A DNA stretch of 64,000 nt, from positions 62,001 through 126,000 of IMG/VR virus record IMGVR_UViG_3300023094_000009; one strand, written 5' to 3'. Of the stretch, positions 1 through 7,125 are shown piece by piece. Made by a program: the position numbers and the translations under genes. The DNA comes from a virus. Each line of letters begins with the position of its first letter. Positions within the stretch are counted from its first letter, which is position 1. The notes beneath the pieces were generated by a model, which was not told the DNA's origin, made no database searches, and was given only the letters and a program-made list of their open reading frames with translations.

Positions 1-2
1 AG

Positions 3-191
3 AAAACCTTATACTTTTCTTGCGAGGATTTTTGGGCAGAGGCGTCACAAGGCAAGAAGATAGCTTCAATAAAGAATACGGGGAATGGTATCAAGATAAA
101 AAGATTCAATAAATTCTTGGGATATGGTGATGCTCTGGAATTGAACATCCTTCTTACTTGTGAATTAGGAACTAAATTTGAAATACTATGA
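3..191 (+). CDS. C-terminal end of an uncharacterised protein (cut by window edge)
   Basis: The frame beginning at base 3 is open from the window edge to a TGA at 189-191, giving 62 residues of a C-terminus; the start lies outside. The visible part has CEDFW near its beginning and ends TKFEIL. No family is recognised. Its stop overlaps the ATG of the next gene (ATGA, 188-191), the same coupling used throughout this block, which supports it as a real gene and as the upstream member of the same operon. Confidence 0.6.
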   Translation, partial: KTLYFSCEDFWAEASQGKKIASIKNTGNGIKIKRFNKFLGYGDALELNILLTCELGTKFEIL

Positions 192-694
192 CAATCCAAG
201 AATTTTGTGAAGAAAAAAGAGGAACTTACGATAAGTTCTACACCATGTATGAAGTGTGCAAGAGTTTAAGTTTTGTAGATTTGAATGTTGACCCCATCCA
301 AGCTATCAGAGAGGTTTGTAAACTTTTTATGGAGCATCCTTTATATGGAGAAGGTGTTATTGATGTTTCAGTTTCTTATGGCGATCCCTTTGAAGGAGAT
401 TGCAGGTTGGATGAGGAGTCATTGAATTTCTTTGTTTATGATTTAGAAGAGTTTGTTGATCCTCTTTCTGGCGAAATTGTGAAACCAAGCATGAATAAAC
501 TGGATGTTAGATTCATCATCAAAAAGTTTGCGGAAGACTCAGAAGAAAATATTTTAGCACAGGAATTAGACAAATGTAGAAGTCTTTCTTACTTTTACAA
601 TAACTATGTCAAACTTGATGTTCAAGCAGACGTTTCAGATGAAGATATTCAGAATCTAATCAAAAATACACTTAAATTAAGAGGAAGATTATGA
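188..694 (+). CDS. Uncharacterised acidic 168-residue phage protein
   Basis: The 168-residue product is soluble-looking and acidic, with no membrane segment or signal peptide. Four cysteines are scattered (residues 7, 23, 44 and 78 approximately) without a CxxC pair, so no zinc site is evident. I do not recognise a family. The gene overlaps both neighbours by four bases (ATGA), so it is translated as part of a tightly coupled run of small genes. Such runs in phages usually encode early accessory proteins; that role is inferred from position only. Confidence 0.7.
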   Translation: MTIQEFCEEKRGTYDKFYTMYEVCKSLSFVDLNVDPIQAIREVCKLFMEHPLYGEGVIDVSVSYGDPFEGDCRLDEESLNFFVYDLEEFVDPLSGEIVKPSMNKLDVRFIIKKFAEDSEENILAQELDKCRSLSYFYNNYVKLDVQADVSDEDIQNLIKNTLKLRGRL

Positions 695-954
695 CTAAAT
701 TAGAGTTCTACAGGAAAACATATAGAGCCTATTGGTTATCTCAATTTTTACCTTCAAAGTGGTTAAATCCTCACAGAGGATTTTGTCATTTTTGGCGAAG
801 CAGGAGTATGGGAGAATCTTTTAAAGTGACAGACCTATACTTATTAGCTGTAGCTCATCCTGAATTTTCAAATATGGGGTATTGGTTTGAGCGTGGGAAA
901 ATAAAACCAAGATTACAAGTTTTAAAAACAGCAATTAAAAATTTAGAAAAATGA
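691..954 (+). CDS. Uncharacterised basic 87-residue protein
   Basis: This 87-residue protein is basic and rich in aromatic residues (YRAYWLSQFLPSKW near the start, GYWFERGK near residue 65). It has no recognisable domain. The start overlaps the previous stop by ATGA and its own stop overlaps the next start the same way (951-954), which fixes both ends. The many Trp, Tyr and Arg residues could suit a nucleic-acid- or protein-binding peptide, but nothing in the sequence proves that. Confidence 0.65.
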   Translation: MTKLEFYRKTYRAYWLSQFLPSKWLNPHRGFCHFWRSRSMGESFKVTDLYLLAVAHPEFSNMGYWFERGKIKPRLQVLKTAIKNLEK

Positions 955-1265
955 CAGAAGAAGAAAAATTAAATGAAAGACTAGAATGGTTAGAGGGTAA
1001 CTATGATATGTCTGAAGACGAGAGAAGATCTGTATTACGTGCAATGGTTGAATTTGCTAATTTTCATGTAGGAGAAGCTTTGCAGGAGGCTAGTGAAAAA
1101 GCCACCATGAAACTTGAATATCCTGATGAGGCATATCAGGAGTCAAATGAAACTGGATTGAAGTTTGCCTGTGCTGATGATATTAGTAGAGGAGGAGAGT
1201 ATGGATCTGTAGAAATAGAAGAAGATTCAATTTTAAACGCTTATCCACTATCTAAGATCAAATAA
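951..1265 (+). CDS. Uncharacterised acidic 104-residue protein
   Basis: A strongly acidic small protein with a predicted helical N-terminal half (EEEKLNERLEWLEGNYDMSEDERR) and a C-terminus DSILNAYPLSKIK. The ending resembles tails of small ORFs I associate with Bacteroidota phages, but no function is known to me. It is coupled to its upstream neighbour by an ATGA overlap; the next gene starts two bases after its stop codon. Confidence 0.65.
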   Translation: MTEEEKLNERLEWLEGNYDMSEDERRSVLRAMVEFANFHVGEALQEASEKATMKLEYPDEAYQESNETGLKFACADDISRGGEYGSVEIEEDSILNAYPLSKIK

Positions 1266-1267
1266 TT

Positions 1268-1468
1268 ATGAAAATTAAAGAAACTGAATACTACAACCTC
1301 ATAGAGGGAGAAGACGAAAATGGTGAATGGGCTATCCAGTTGAATAAAGCCAAAAGGGTTTGTCAATTAACATTGGAATCTGATGGTAATGATACTTATG
1401 TGAACCTTGACAAGAAAGAACTTCTCTTAGTTAGAGATTTGATTGATATACAACTTTTAAATATGTAA
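1268..1468 (+). CDS. Uncharacterised 66-residue protein
   Basis: A short acidic protein reading like a small mixed alpha/beta fold: alternating strands (YYNLIEGEDENGEWAIQL, RVCQLTLESDGNDTYVNL) followed by a helix (KKELLLVRDLIDIQLL). It sits two bases after the preceding stop and five bases before the start of the T9SS-sorted surface protein gene, so it is almost certainly co-transcribed with both. No family recognised. Confidence 0.6.
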   Translation: MKIKETEYYNLIEGEDENGEWAIQLNKAKRVCQLTLESDGNDTYVNLDKKELLLVRDLIDIQLLNM

Positions 1469-1473
1469 TTTTT

Positions 1474-3072
1474 ATGAAAAATTTATTATTAATTTTCTTT
1501 GTTTTCAGTTTGTTTTGCGCGAATTGTCAGCCATATGTTCACACTACGGGATCTGTAACAACATGTTCCGGTTTATTTTATGATAACGGTAACACTGGTA
1601 ATTACCTAAATAACAGTAATGTAACTCAAACCTTTGTGCCACCTTCCTCTTGCTCTGCACTAAGTGTGACGTTTTCAGCATTTAATGTAGAGGCGGGTTA
1701 TGATTTTCTATATGTATATAATGGAAATTCCACAAGTGCTCCTTTGATAGGGACTTATACTGGAACTACCCTCCCTTCAACCATAGTTTCTTCCTCAACT
1801 GATGGTTCTTTAACTTTTAGGTTCACATCAGATAATACCCAACGTAGAGCTGGGTGGGTGGCTTCTTTCTCCTGTATCACAAAACTAACCTTAAATGCAG
1901 GAGTTGATAAAACAGTAAGTTGTCACGGTAATACTACTATGTCAGCAACTGCAACAACTTTAGGTTTCACTGGTTCCACAACTTACCAACAAAATCTAAT
2001 GCCTGTCGGAAGTTATGTAACAGATGCTTCAAATACAGAAGTTGGAGTTACTTTAAGTGGAGCACCTGTAGGAGCAACTATCACAAGTGTTACTTTTACT
2101 CCTCAATCATATGTTACTCCTTGTACTTTTCCTTGCGGATTTACTTTGTGTTACCAGTATAACTCTTGGGTGAGAATGGAATATTGGAACGGATCTTCGT
2201 GGATAGTCATAACTACATGCAATTCCCCTGTAACTATTAGTAATTTTAATGGTAATGCTGTAAACGGTCAAAACATTAAAATAAGGACTATTAATATTGA
2301 TGCTTTTTCAGACTATGTCTACACTGATTTATCTAATGTTACTGCAACCTATCAATACAACCCCACTATTACTTATTCTTGGTCACCCAATACTGTAAAC
2401 GGATACACCACTCTTTCTAGTGTTACAATACTTAACCCAACTGTCACTCCTGCTAATACAACACTCTACACTTTAACTGCAACATCAAATGGATGTTCTG
2501 CGTCTGATGCTGTCCTCATCACTATGCCTTGTGCATTACCTGTTGAACTTACTAATTTTTCAGCTCATTGTCAAAGTGGGATTTCTTTTATTAAGTGGGA
2601 AACAGCTTCTGAGAGTAATTCTGATTATTTTTTAGTGGAAAATTCAAGGGATGGGGAAAGTTGGACAGTGGTTAATTCTGTGGGGGGGGCTGGTAATTCA
2701 AATAGTCCTAATTCTTATGAAACTGTTGATTATTCTTTTCGCGGAGAAACAAGTTACTACAGACTTAGGCAAGTTGACTTTGATGGAAATTTTGAAGTGT
2801 TTGAGCCTGTAAGTGTTTCTTGTGAGGAAGAGGAAGACAGAATCTCAATTCATCCAAATCCTAACACTGGAAAATTCTTTTTGGAAATATACTCAGAGAA
2901 AGATAAGGGAATGCAAGATGTAAACTTAATAGACAATACTGGACGACTAGTTAAGACTAGGAAGATTGACATTAATAATGGAACGACAGTGGTTAATTTT
3001 ACCATTGATTTACCAAGCGGAGTTTACTTACTTTCTGTTTCAGGAATGAATCAAAAATTTATAATTGAATGA
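1474..3072 (+). CDS. T9SS-exported CUB-like surface protein with type A sorting domain
   Basis: The 532-residue protein has an N-terminal signal peptide (MKNLLLIFFVFSLFCANC), a CUB-like domain at about residues 25-137 (DFLYVYNGNSTSAPLIGTY, then a GW-x-ASFSC ending), a low-complexity beta-rich middle, a fibronectin-like module at about 354-448 (PVELTNFSA, FIKWETASE, YYRLRQVDFDGNFE) and a C-terminal domain at about 457-532 (ISIHPNPNTGKF to SGVYLLSV, ending KFIIE). That tail has the layout of the Por/T9SS type A sorting domain (TIGR04183 family), which sends proteins across the outer membrane in Bacteroidota. The stop overlaps the next start (ATGA), so it is embedded in the phage operon. A run of eight G at 2682-2689 lies before the fibronectin-like/sorting part. 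Family features are seen; a role in host surface remodelling or superinfection blocking is inference. Confidence 0.85.
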   Translation: MKNLLLIFFVFSLFCANCQPYVHTTGSVTTCSGLFYDNGNTGNYLNNSNVTQTFVPPSSCSALSVTFSAFNVEAGYDFLYVYNGNSTSAPLIGTYTGTTLPSTIVSSSTDGSLTFRFTSDNTQRRAGWVASFSCITKLTLNAGVDKTVSCHGNTTMSATATTLGFTGSTTYQQNLMPVGSYVTDASNTEVGVTLSGAPVGATITSVTFTPQSYVTPCTFPCGFTLCYQYNSWVRMEYWNGSSWIVITTCNSPVTISNFNGNAVNGQNIKIRTINIDAFSDYVYTDLSNVTATYQYNPTITYSWSPNTVNGYTTLSSVTILNPTVTPANTTLYTLTATSNGCSASDAVLITMPCALPVELTNFSAHCQSGISFIKWETASESNSDYFLVENSRDGESWTVVNSVGGAGNSNSPNSYETVDYSFRGETSYYRLRQVDFDGNFEVFEPVSVSCEEEEDRISIHPNPNTGKFFLEIYSEKDKGMQDVNLIDNTGRLVKTRKIDINNGTTVVNFTIDLPSGVYLLSVSGMNQKFIIE

Positions 3073-3372
3073 AATTAAAAAACTTATTCAGAAAAAAAGG
3101 TTCTGGAACCACTTCCTGTAATTCTAAAAGAAACTAAATACAATATTCTTCTAGAGATTTTTGAAAAGACAGAACTTGAATTAGAAATTGACAGATATTT
3201 TGGGCGTGAAGGCAAAAATACAATTCTTTACAACAATGTAAGAAAGACCTATGAAAAATATATGTGGGAGTATGCAAGCGAGAGCATAACAATTTTAACA
3301 AACCAACTTCCCACGCAAATTTGGAAAGTAATGAATCACACAATACAAATTAAAAACACAAATAATGAATAA
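3069..3372 (+). pseudogene. Small gene interrupted by a +1 frameshift at an A7 tract
   Basis: An ATG at 3069 overlaps the stop of the T9SS-sorted gene (ATGA) and opens a frame reading MKLKNLFRKK before stopping at codon 23. The +1 frame is open from the A7 run (3092-3098) to a TAA at 3370-3372 and reads VLEPLPVILKETKYNIL and onward, ending KNTNNE, about 90 residues that look like normal protein. Removing one A would give a continuous protein of about 100 residues. The downstream end overlaps the next gene's ATG (3365), as a real gene here would. It may be a genuine mutation, a homopolymer sequencing error, or less likely programmed +1 slippage. Confidence 0.6.
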
Positions 3373-3664
3373 AGAAAATTACATCGCACAAAAAGAGCTA
3401 ATTCTAGAGAAACAAAGAGCCTTGACAAAAGAACTGTCTGATCTAAAGGAGAAGTACATTAAAGAGTGTGCTCCATGCAAAATTGATGAAAGAGTAAAAG
3501 TGGTACACAATTCTGGAAGAACTGAAAATATGGTTGTGAAAGGATTTGGAATTTTTAAAGATGAAGTTTACATAGAGAAATTCAACAAAATTAAATCAGA
3601 CGGAGATGCGGAATCAACTTTCCGTTACATTTCAACAGGACATGGGAAGATTGAAAAGCTATAA
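3365..3664 (+). CDS. Uncharacterised 99-residue protein with N-terminal coiled coil
   Basis: The first 36 residues form a strongly helical, probably coiled-coil segment (EKQRALTKELSDLKEKYIKE). The remainder looks like a small beta-barrel: RVKVVHNSGRTENMVVKGFGI, then DEVYIEKF and FRYISTGHGKI. This helix plus KOW/SH3-like strand layout is common among small phage and Bacteroidota accessory proteins, but I know of no assigned function. The start overlaps the end of the frameshifted gene by eight bases. Confidence 0.6.
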   Translation: MNKENYIAQKELILEKQRALTKELSDLKEKYIKECAPCKIDERVKVVHNSGRTENMVVKGFGIFKDEVYIEKFNKIKSDGDAESTFRYISTGHGKIEKL

Positions 3665-3683
3665 TGACGGAGTAATTGCTGTG

Positions 3684-3980
3684 ATGCACGTACAGATTGA
3701 TGTTAAAGGAAAGAATTATATTGAAGCCAATTACGATGTGGAAAATGATTCTTACTATGGAGTGTATCTGAGGGTAGGTAAGAGGTGGAATGCTGATAGT
3801 GAATATTGGATTTTTAACTCTTTTTTGCCGATTTTGAAAAGGTTTAAGAAGAGGCGTTTAACAGAAGATGATAAATATCAGATGAAAAGATTTGACATAG
3901 ATTTTATCACAGAAGACAATGTTAGAGATTTCCTTCAAGCGTTTAAGTTATTTTTGAAAATGACAAATTACGAATTTTAA
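3684..3980 (+). CDS. Uncharacterised 98-residue protein, last gene of first early unit
   Basis: An upstream ATG at 3606 would overlap the preceding gene by about 60 bases, so the ATG at 3684, 19 bases after the previous stop, is preferred; it gives MHVQIDVKGKNYIEANYD. The product is a mixed alpha/beta protein with aromatic strands (SYYGVYLRVGKRWNADSEYW) and a basic central stretch (LKRFKKRRL). No family recognised. A strong rho-independent terminator begins 12 bases after its stop, marking it as the last gene of the first transcription unit. Confidence 0.6.
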   Translation: MHVQIDVKGKNYIEANYDVENDSYYGVYLRVGKRWNADSEYWIFNSFLPILKRFKKRRLTEDDKYQMKRFDIDFITEDNVRDFLQAFKLFLKMTNYEF

Positions 3981-3992
3981 CTGATTATTAAC

Positions 3993-4024
3993 AAGCCTTG
4001 CAGATTTTTGTGAGGCTTTTTTGT
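3993..4024 (+). terminator. Rho-independent terminator fused to a downstream promoter
   Basis: AAGCCTTGCA (3993-4002) pairs with TGTGAGGCTT (4009-4018) around a short T-rich loop, followed directly by a T run. It closes the first small-gene unit. The T run leads straight into the TAACTTTG -7 element at 4026, so termination and initiation signals share bases; the same arrangement recurs near 7.7 kb. Confidence 0.8.
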
Positions 4025-4033
4025 TTAACTTTG
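4005..4033 (+). promoter_or_regulatory. Bacteroidota-type promoter giving a near-leaderless start
   Basis: TAACTTTG at 4026-4033 matches the Bacteroidota -7 consensus TAnnTTTG. TTTTTG at 4005-4010, inside the terminator loop, lies 15 bases upstream and could be the -33 element. The gene's ATG begins only five bases after the -7 box (4038), so transcription should begin at or next to the start codon. No ribosome-binding site fits in between. Confidence 0.75.
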
Positions 4034-4037
4034 TGGT

Positions 4038-4307
4038 ATGAAGAATTTAACACCAATCTTAGAAGCGATTGAACATACGAGAAAAAGAATACATTTTTTG
4101 ATTGATACTAATACATTAACCATTGATTCAATTGTGATAAATGAATTGAAATGTCAAATTGAAATGCTGGAATCCCTCTTGCCAAAGGAGCGGGAAGTTA
4201 TTGAATCAGCCTTTGAATCAGCAATTCATTGTATTGAGGGTCATGACTGGGAGTATACAAAAGATCGAACAGAATATTTCAACGAAACATTCAACACAGA
4301 GTTATGA
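4038..4307 (+). CDS. Uncharacterised helical 89-residue protein
   Basis: An all-helical-looking protein (LTPILEAIEHTRKRIHFLIDTN, then CQIEMLESLLPKEREVIESAFESAIHCIEG, then YTKDRTEYFNETF). This three-helix acidic layout is seen in many small phage proteins of unknown function. It is the first gene after the 4026 promoter and its start codon sits essentially at the predicted transcription start. It overlaps the primase-like gene by ATGA, so the two are coupled. Confidence 0.65.
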   Translation: MKNLTPILEAIEHTRKRIHFLIDTNTLTIDSIVINELKCQIEMLESLLPKEREVIESAFESAIHCIEGHDWEYTKDRTEYFNETFNTEL

Positions 4308-5218
4308 GCTTAGAGTCTATCAAGTTCCAATATTTTTCTGCGAATGTGTATGATACTTCTGTTTTGGGAAAAGTTTCTTTGTCTGACTTCATTAGAGCCA
4401 ATAAAAATCCTAAGCCTCGAGTAAAGGAAATCTTCAAGCAAATTGAGGAAGCGACTCTGGCGGGGGATTTAAAACTGAAAGGTAAACTAAAAACAGAAAA
4501 TCTTGTTTACTTTTGTCCTGCTTGTATGTTCCAATCGAGAAGGAGAAATGATGACATTATTTCAATAAATCCTATACTAGTTTTGGATTTTGACGGCTTA
4601 GACAATGCAGAGGAATTTAAGCAGTTCTTATTTGACTCTTGTTCTTTTATTATTTGTTGCTATTTATCACCCTCAAAATCAGGAGTTAAGGCATTGGTCT
4701 TGTTAGAAGATGGTATTGAAACTATAGAGGAGTGGAAAAGTTATTACTATGGATTAGCTTACTATATGTGTAAATACAAAGGCTTTGATTCCTCCTCCTC
4801 CTCAATATCGTTGCCTCTTTTCCTCTCCTATGATGAAAATCTCCTATATAGAGAAAATCCTACAACATGGACTCAAAAAGGAAAGAAAATAAATGAATTT
4901 GATTATAAGAGTGATGTTGAATTAACTTTTGAGGGAGAGAGAACTGAATATGAAAAGAACATTGTAAAAAAGAAAATTCGTACAATGATCGAGACTATTG
5001 AGGACAACGCGCACCCAACCGTCAGAAGCGTTTCCATACTCTGCGGAGGATACTGTGCATTTGGATACTTGACAGAGCAAGAAGCTAAAGAATTAATTTA
5101 TCAATTGATTGATGAAAATTCTTATACTTGTCAGAAGGCTAACAACTATAAAAAAACTGTTGATAAATTTCTAGTAGATGGTATGAAGCGACCTCTAGAA
5201 TTAGAACTAAACAATTGA
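4304..5218 (+). CDS. BT4734/VirE-N-like primase-type protein
   Basis: The 304-residue product resembles the BT4734-like (VirE N-terminal) domain found in Bacteroidota mobile elements, which is related to archaeo-eukaryotic primases. Visible hallmarks are a DFDG acidic motif at residues 95-98 (LVLDFDGLDNAEEFKQFLF), the following YLSPSKSGVKALVLL at about 120-134 where the family has its S-x-x-x-G stretch, and LPLFLSYDENLLYREN at about 170-185, the family's FxSYDP-like segment. A C-terminal helical region follows; no helicase or zinc domain is fused. A CPAC pair at 71-74 is unusual. It may prime phage DNA synthesis or act as a replication initiator; that role is inferred. It lies in the promoter unit starting at 4026. 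Confidence 0.65.
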   Translation: MSLESIKFQYFSANVYDTSVLGKVSLSDFIRANKNPKPRVKEIFKQIEEATLAGDLKLKGKLKTENLVYFCPACMFQSRRRNDDIISINPILVLDFDGLDNAEEFKQFLFDSCSFIICCYLSPSKSGVKALVLLEDGIETIEEWKSYYYGLAYYMCKYKGFDSSSSSISLPLFLSYDENLLYRENPTTWTQKGKKINEFDYKSDVELTFEGERTEYEKNIVKKKIRTMIETIEDNAHPTVRSVSILCGGYCAFGYLTEQEAKELIYQLIDENSYTCQKANNYKKTVDKFLVDGMKRPLELELNN

Positions 5219-5222
5219 AAAT

Positions 5223-5468
5223 ATGACGTCACCACTAAGATTGTATCTCGTAGATTCTGTAACAGGAAAATGTACAGGTAAGAAAAGAGATTATCCTTCA
5301 GAAGCTCACTTCATTAAATATGGACGTGAAACTTATGAAAGGTATAACCGAGAGTACTACTACACTGACAAGCCCACTCACACCAAGGCTAAACTTTGTT
5401 TCCTCAATGAAGAGGGTAAATGGGAAGAAGCTAGTGAGGAGCAATTAAAAATTTTAACAACCCATTAA
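5223..5468 (+). CDS. Uncharacterised 81-residue protein
   Basis: A small basic protein with several tyrosines (YERYNREYYYTDKPTHTK) and a final helix (EEASEEQLKILTTH). No family recognised. It starts four bases after the primase-like stop and is followed by a 60-base gap with a promoter-like TAACTTTG, so it is probably the last gene of the 4026 unit, although no hairpin terminator is visible after it. Confidence 0.55.
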   Translation: MTSPLRLYLVDSVTGKCTGKKRDYPSEAHFIKYGRETYERYNREYYYTDKPTHTKAKLCFLNEEGKWEEASEEQLKILTTH

Positions 5469-5491
5469 CATTTTATCCAGTAAATAAACGT

Positions 5492-5499
5492 TAACTTTG
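5492..5499 (+). promoter_or_regulatory. Bacteroidota-type -7 element (TAACTTTG)
   Basis: TAACTTTG fits the TAnnTTTG consensus 29 bases before the next ATG (5529), which predicts a leader of about 20 bases that is A-rich (AAAATTTAAAATTTTACC). The -33 match is weak: a TTTTA at 5471-5475 sits 16 bases upstream. It lies in the first clear gap after the primase-like operon. Confidence 0.6.
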
Positions 5500-5528
5500 T
5501 ACAAGGAAAATTTAAAATTTTACCAAAC

Positions 5529-6137
5529 ATGAAAAAAGAAGAAATATATGTCATAATTGACAGTGAGGAAAAGAAAAATAGGGCTGTTGAAATCCTCGAA
5601 AATGCAGGGGAGAAAATTTGGGATTCAGCAGATGCTTTAAGGTTTGATGATAATGATTGGTTTATAACGCATAGAGTAGAAGGTGAAGAAATTACCCTCG
5701 ATCAATTGGAAGAGTTGTTGATGCCTAAACTAGAATCAGAATACCCTCAAGAAATGCTTGTCTGGGACGAAATCGAAGAGCTTAAAATTCAAAAGACTGT
5801 TTTAGGCTTATTCAATGATCAATATGTAGTGTTTGATCCTTCTACAGATGGAGCTACTTATCTCACTTACTTGAATGCTTCTCCTATTGTTGAAGAACAG
5901 ATTCCCTTGATGACTTATACTTGTGGTAGGGGCGATATTAGTATTGGAGTTGGTGAGGATTATATTTCTTTTTCAGTTCTTTCTTCGCCCCGAAAAGTTG
6001 GTGAAGATATTACAGGAATGTATTTACCAGAGAGCGATTTAACAAAAGTGTATTTTGAAAATGTAGAATCTCTAGAAGTTTTGCAAGAGAAAGTTGATAC
6101 ATTGAGAAGATGGTTGCTCAGAAACAAAAAACAATAA
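5529..6137 (+). CDS. Uncharacterised acidic 202-residue protein
   Basis: The product is very acidic. Its N-terminal half reads as a small alpha/beta domain (EEIYVIIDSEEKKNRAVEILENAGEKIW), and its C-terminal half has strands ending in a helix (LEVLQEKVDTLRRWLLRNKKQ). No motif points to an enzyme. It is the first gene downstream of the 5492 promoter and leads a run of ten small genes ending at the 7.68 kb terminator. Strong acidity is common in phage proteins that mimic DNA or bind host nucleoid proteins, but this is only a possibility. Confidence 0.65.
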   Translation: MKKEEIYVIIDSEEKKNRAVEILENAGEKIWDSADALRFDDNDWFITHRVEGEEITLDQLEELLMPKLESEYPQEMLVWDEIEELKIQKTVLGLFNDQYVVFDPSTDGATYLTYLNASPIVEEQIPLMTYTCGRGDISIGVGEDYISFSVLSSPRKVGEDITGMYLPESDLTKVYFENVESLEVLQEKVDTLRRWLLRNKKQ

Positions 6138-6139
6138 TT

Positions 6140-6364
6140 ATGGAAAAATTAATTACATTTTTAACAGTAATTTCTTGGATTTCGGGGATTATTTCGACTA
6201 TCTGGTTCTTTAGTATTTTGATTAAAGTATCAAAGTATGAGGATTCTTTTCGAGGAATGGTTGATAGACGTTTAGGCGTTGACAGGACTTCTGAAGCTTA
6301 CACGTATGCGAGAAAGTGTTTTGTAGTTGCAATAGTATGTTGGACTTTTATCATTGTGTTTTAG
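6140..6364 (+). CDS. Small membrane protein with two transmembrane segments
   Basis: Starting at the ATG at 6140, two bases after the preceding stop, gives 74 residues; the ATG at 6110 would overlap the previous gene. Two hydrophobic helices are evident: LITFLTVISWISGIISTIWFFSILI at about residues 4-27, and CFVVAIVCWTFIIVF at the C-terminus, joined by a polar loop with charged residues. It resembles the many small inner-membrane proteins of Bacteroidota phages. A role in membrane remodelling or superinfection exclusion would be guesswork. Confidence 0.6.
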   Translation: MEKLITFLTVISWISGIISTIWFFSILIKVSKYEDSFRGMVDRRLGVDRTSEAYTYARKCFVVAIVCWTFIIVF

Positions 6365-6366
6365 TT

Positions 6367-6555
6367 ATGAAAAGTTTAGAGGAAATAAAAAGAATTGTGA
6401 TGAAGTGGTCAGGGTTTGAACTTGAAGGAGAAACAGAGGCAGACTTAATCCGTAGTGTTGGTGACATATCCTACCAGTTACAATGTGAAATTTCTGATCA
6501 AGAAAAAGGTATTAGAAAATTAATTCAAGAATTAGATATAGAAGAAGGCGTATGA
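6367..6555 (+). CDS. Uncharacterised 62-residue helical protein
   Basis: The preferred start (ATG 6367, two bases after the membrane-protein stop) gives MKSLEEIKRIVMKWSGFELEGETEADL. The protein is almost entirely helical and acidic, ending ELDIEEGV. No family known to me. It overlaps the following 40-residue gene by ATGA. Confidence 0.55.
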   Translation: MKSLEEIKRIVMKWSGFELEGETEADLIRSVGDISYQLQCEISDQEKGIRKLIQELDIEEGV

Positions 6556-6674
6556 GAAAAGAGGATTTTTACGCACCAGACTGGCAGGAAAAACAAAAGA
6601 AATACAAACTGATTATTCCCTGCAAGCTTTGTCAGATTGAAGAGTTTAAACCTATTAAAGTTAAAAGAAAATGA
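6552..6674 (+). CDS. Very short 40-residue basic protein with one CxxC
   Basis: The ATG at 6552 overlaps the previous stop by ATGA and the TGA at 6672-6674 overlaps the next ATG in the same way. The encoded 40 residues are Lys-rich with a single PCKLCQIEEF motif near residue 30, like half of a zinc ribbon. The perfect start/stop coupling on both sides is the main reason to call it a gene. It could bind a metal as a dimer, but nothing confirms this. Confidence 0.5.
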   Translation: MRKEDFYAPDWQEKQKKYKLIIPCKLCQIEEFKPIKVKRK

Positions 6675-6946
6675 GAATCAAAATTACAAAATTAAAAGAA
6701 TTGCCAGATGCACTTAATCCTAACAACATTGAAGAAGGATGGAGCAAAGAGTTTGAAATTCCTACAGAATATTGGAGAGAGCCTTGTGTGGGAGAAAGAT
6801 TCTATGCCTCTCTTTCATGGTCTACTAGCGGAATTCAGGAGATTATTGATGATAAGACATTTAGAACTTATAGCTCTATTTACAGATGGGAGATCTTAGA
6901 AAATGTTTACTCCTTTTATGCACATTCAAAAGATGGAATTTTATGA
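6671..6946 (+). CDS. Uncharacterised 91-residue protein
   Basis: A mixed alpha/beta protein rich in aromatic residues (PTEYWREPCVGERFYASLSWSTSG; later SIYRWEILENVYSFYAH). The pattern, strands with G-x-x-F/Y turns, suggests a small beta barrel. No family recognised. ATGA overlaps at both ends place it in the 5492-7675 run. Confidence 0.6.
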   Translation: MRIKITKLKELPDALNPNNIEEGWSKEFEIPTEYWREPCVGERFYASLSWSTSGIQEIIDDKTFRTYSSIYRWEILENVYSFYAHSKDGIL

Positions 6947-7125
6947 GAAAAGGGTTTATTGCATTCATTTTTATTTGGATTTTTGTTTGGCTACTATCCT
7001 ATCCTACAAGTTATGTTGGGAGTTTAGGTGTTTATATATTTGGTAACTATTGTTTGTATTTATTCGTTCTTTTTTCAGTTTTGTTTGCCGGAATTTTGAT
7101 TGATCACCTAACGCCAAAGAAATGA
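6943..7125 (+). CDS. 60-residue membrane protein with two transmembrane helices
   Basis: The start at 6943 gives MRKGFIAFIFIWIFVWLLSYP and overlaps the preceding stop by ATGA; a further upstream ATG at 6886 would lie deep inside the previous gene. Two hydrophobic helices (residues about 5-22 and 30-53) with a short loop, ending in the charged HLTPKK, make this a hairpin-type inner-membrane protein. It is the second small membrane protein of this operon. No function assigned. Confidence 0.6.
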   Translation: MRKGFIAFIFIWIFVWLLSYPTSYVGSLGVYIFGNYCLYLFVLFSVLFAGILIDHLTPKK

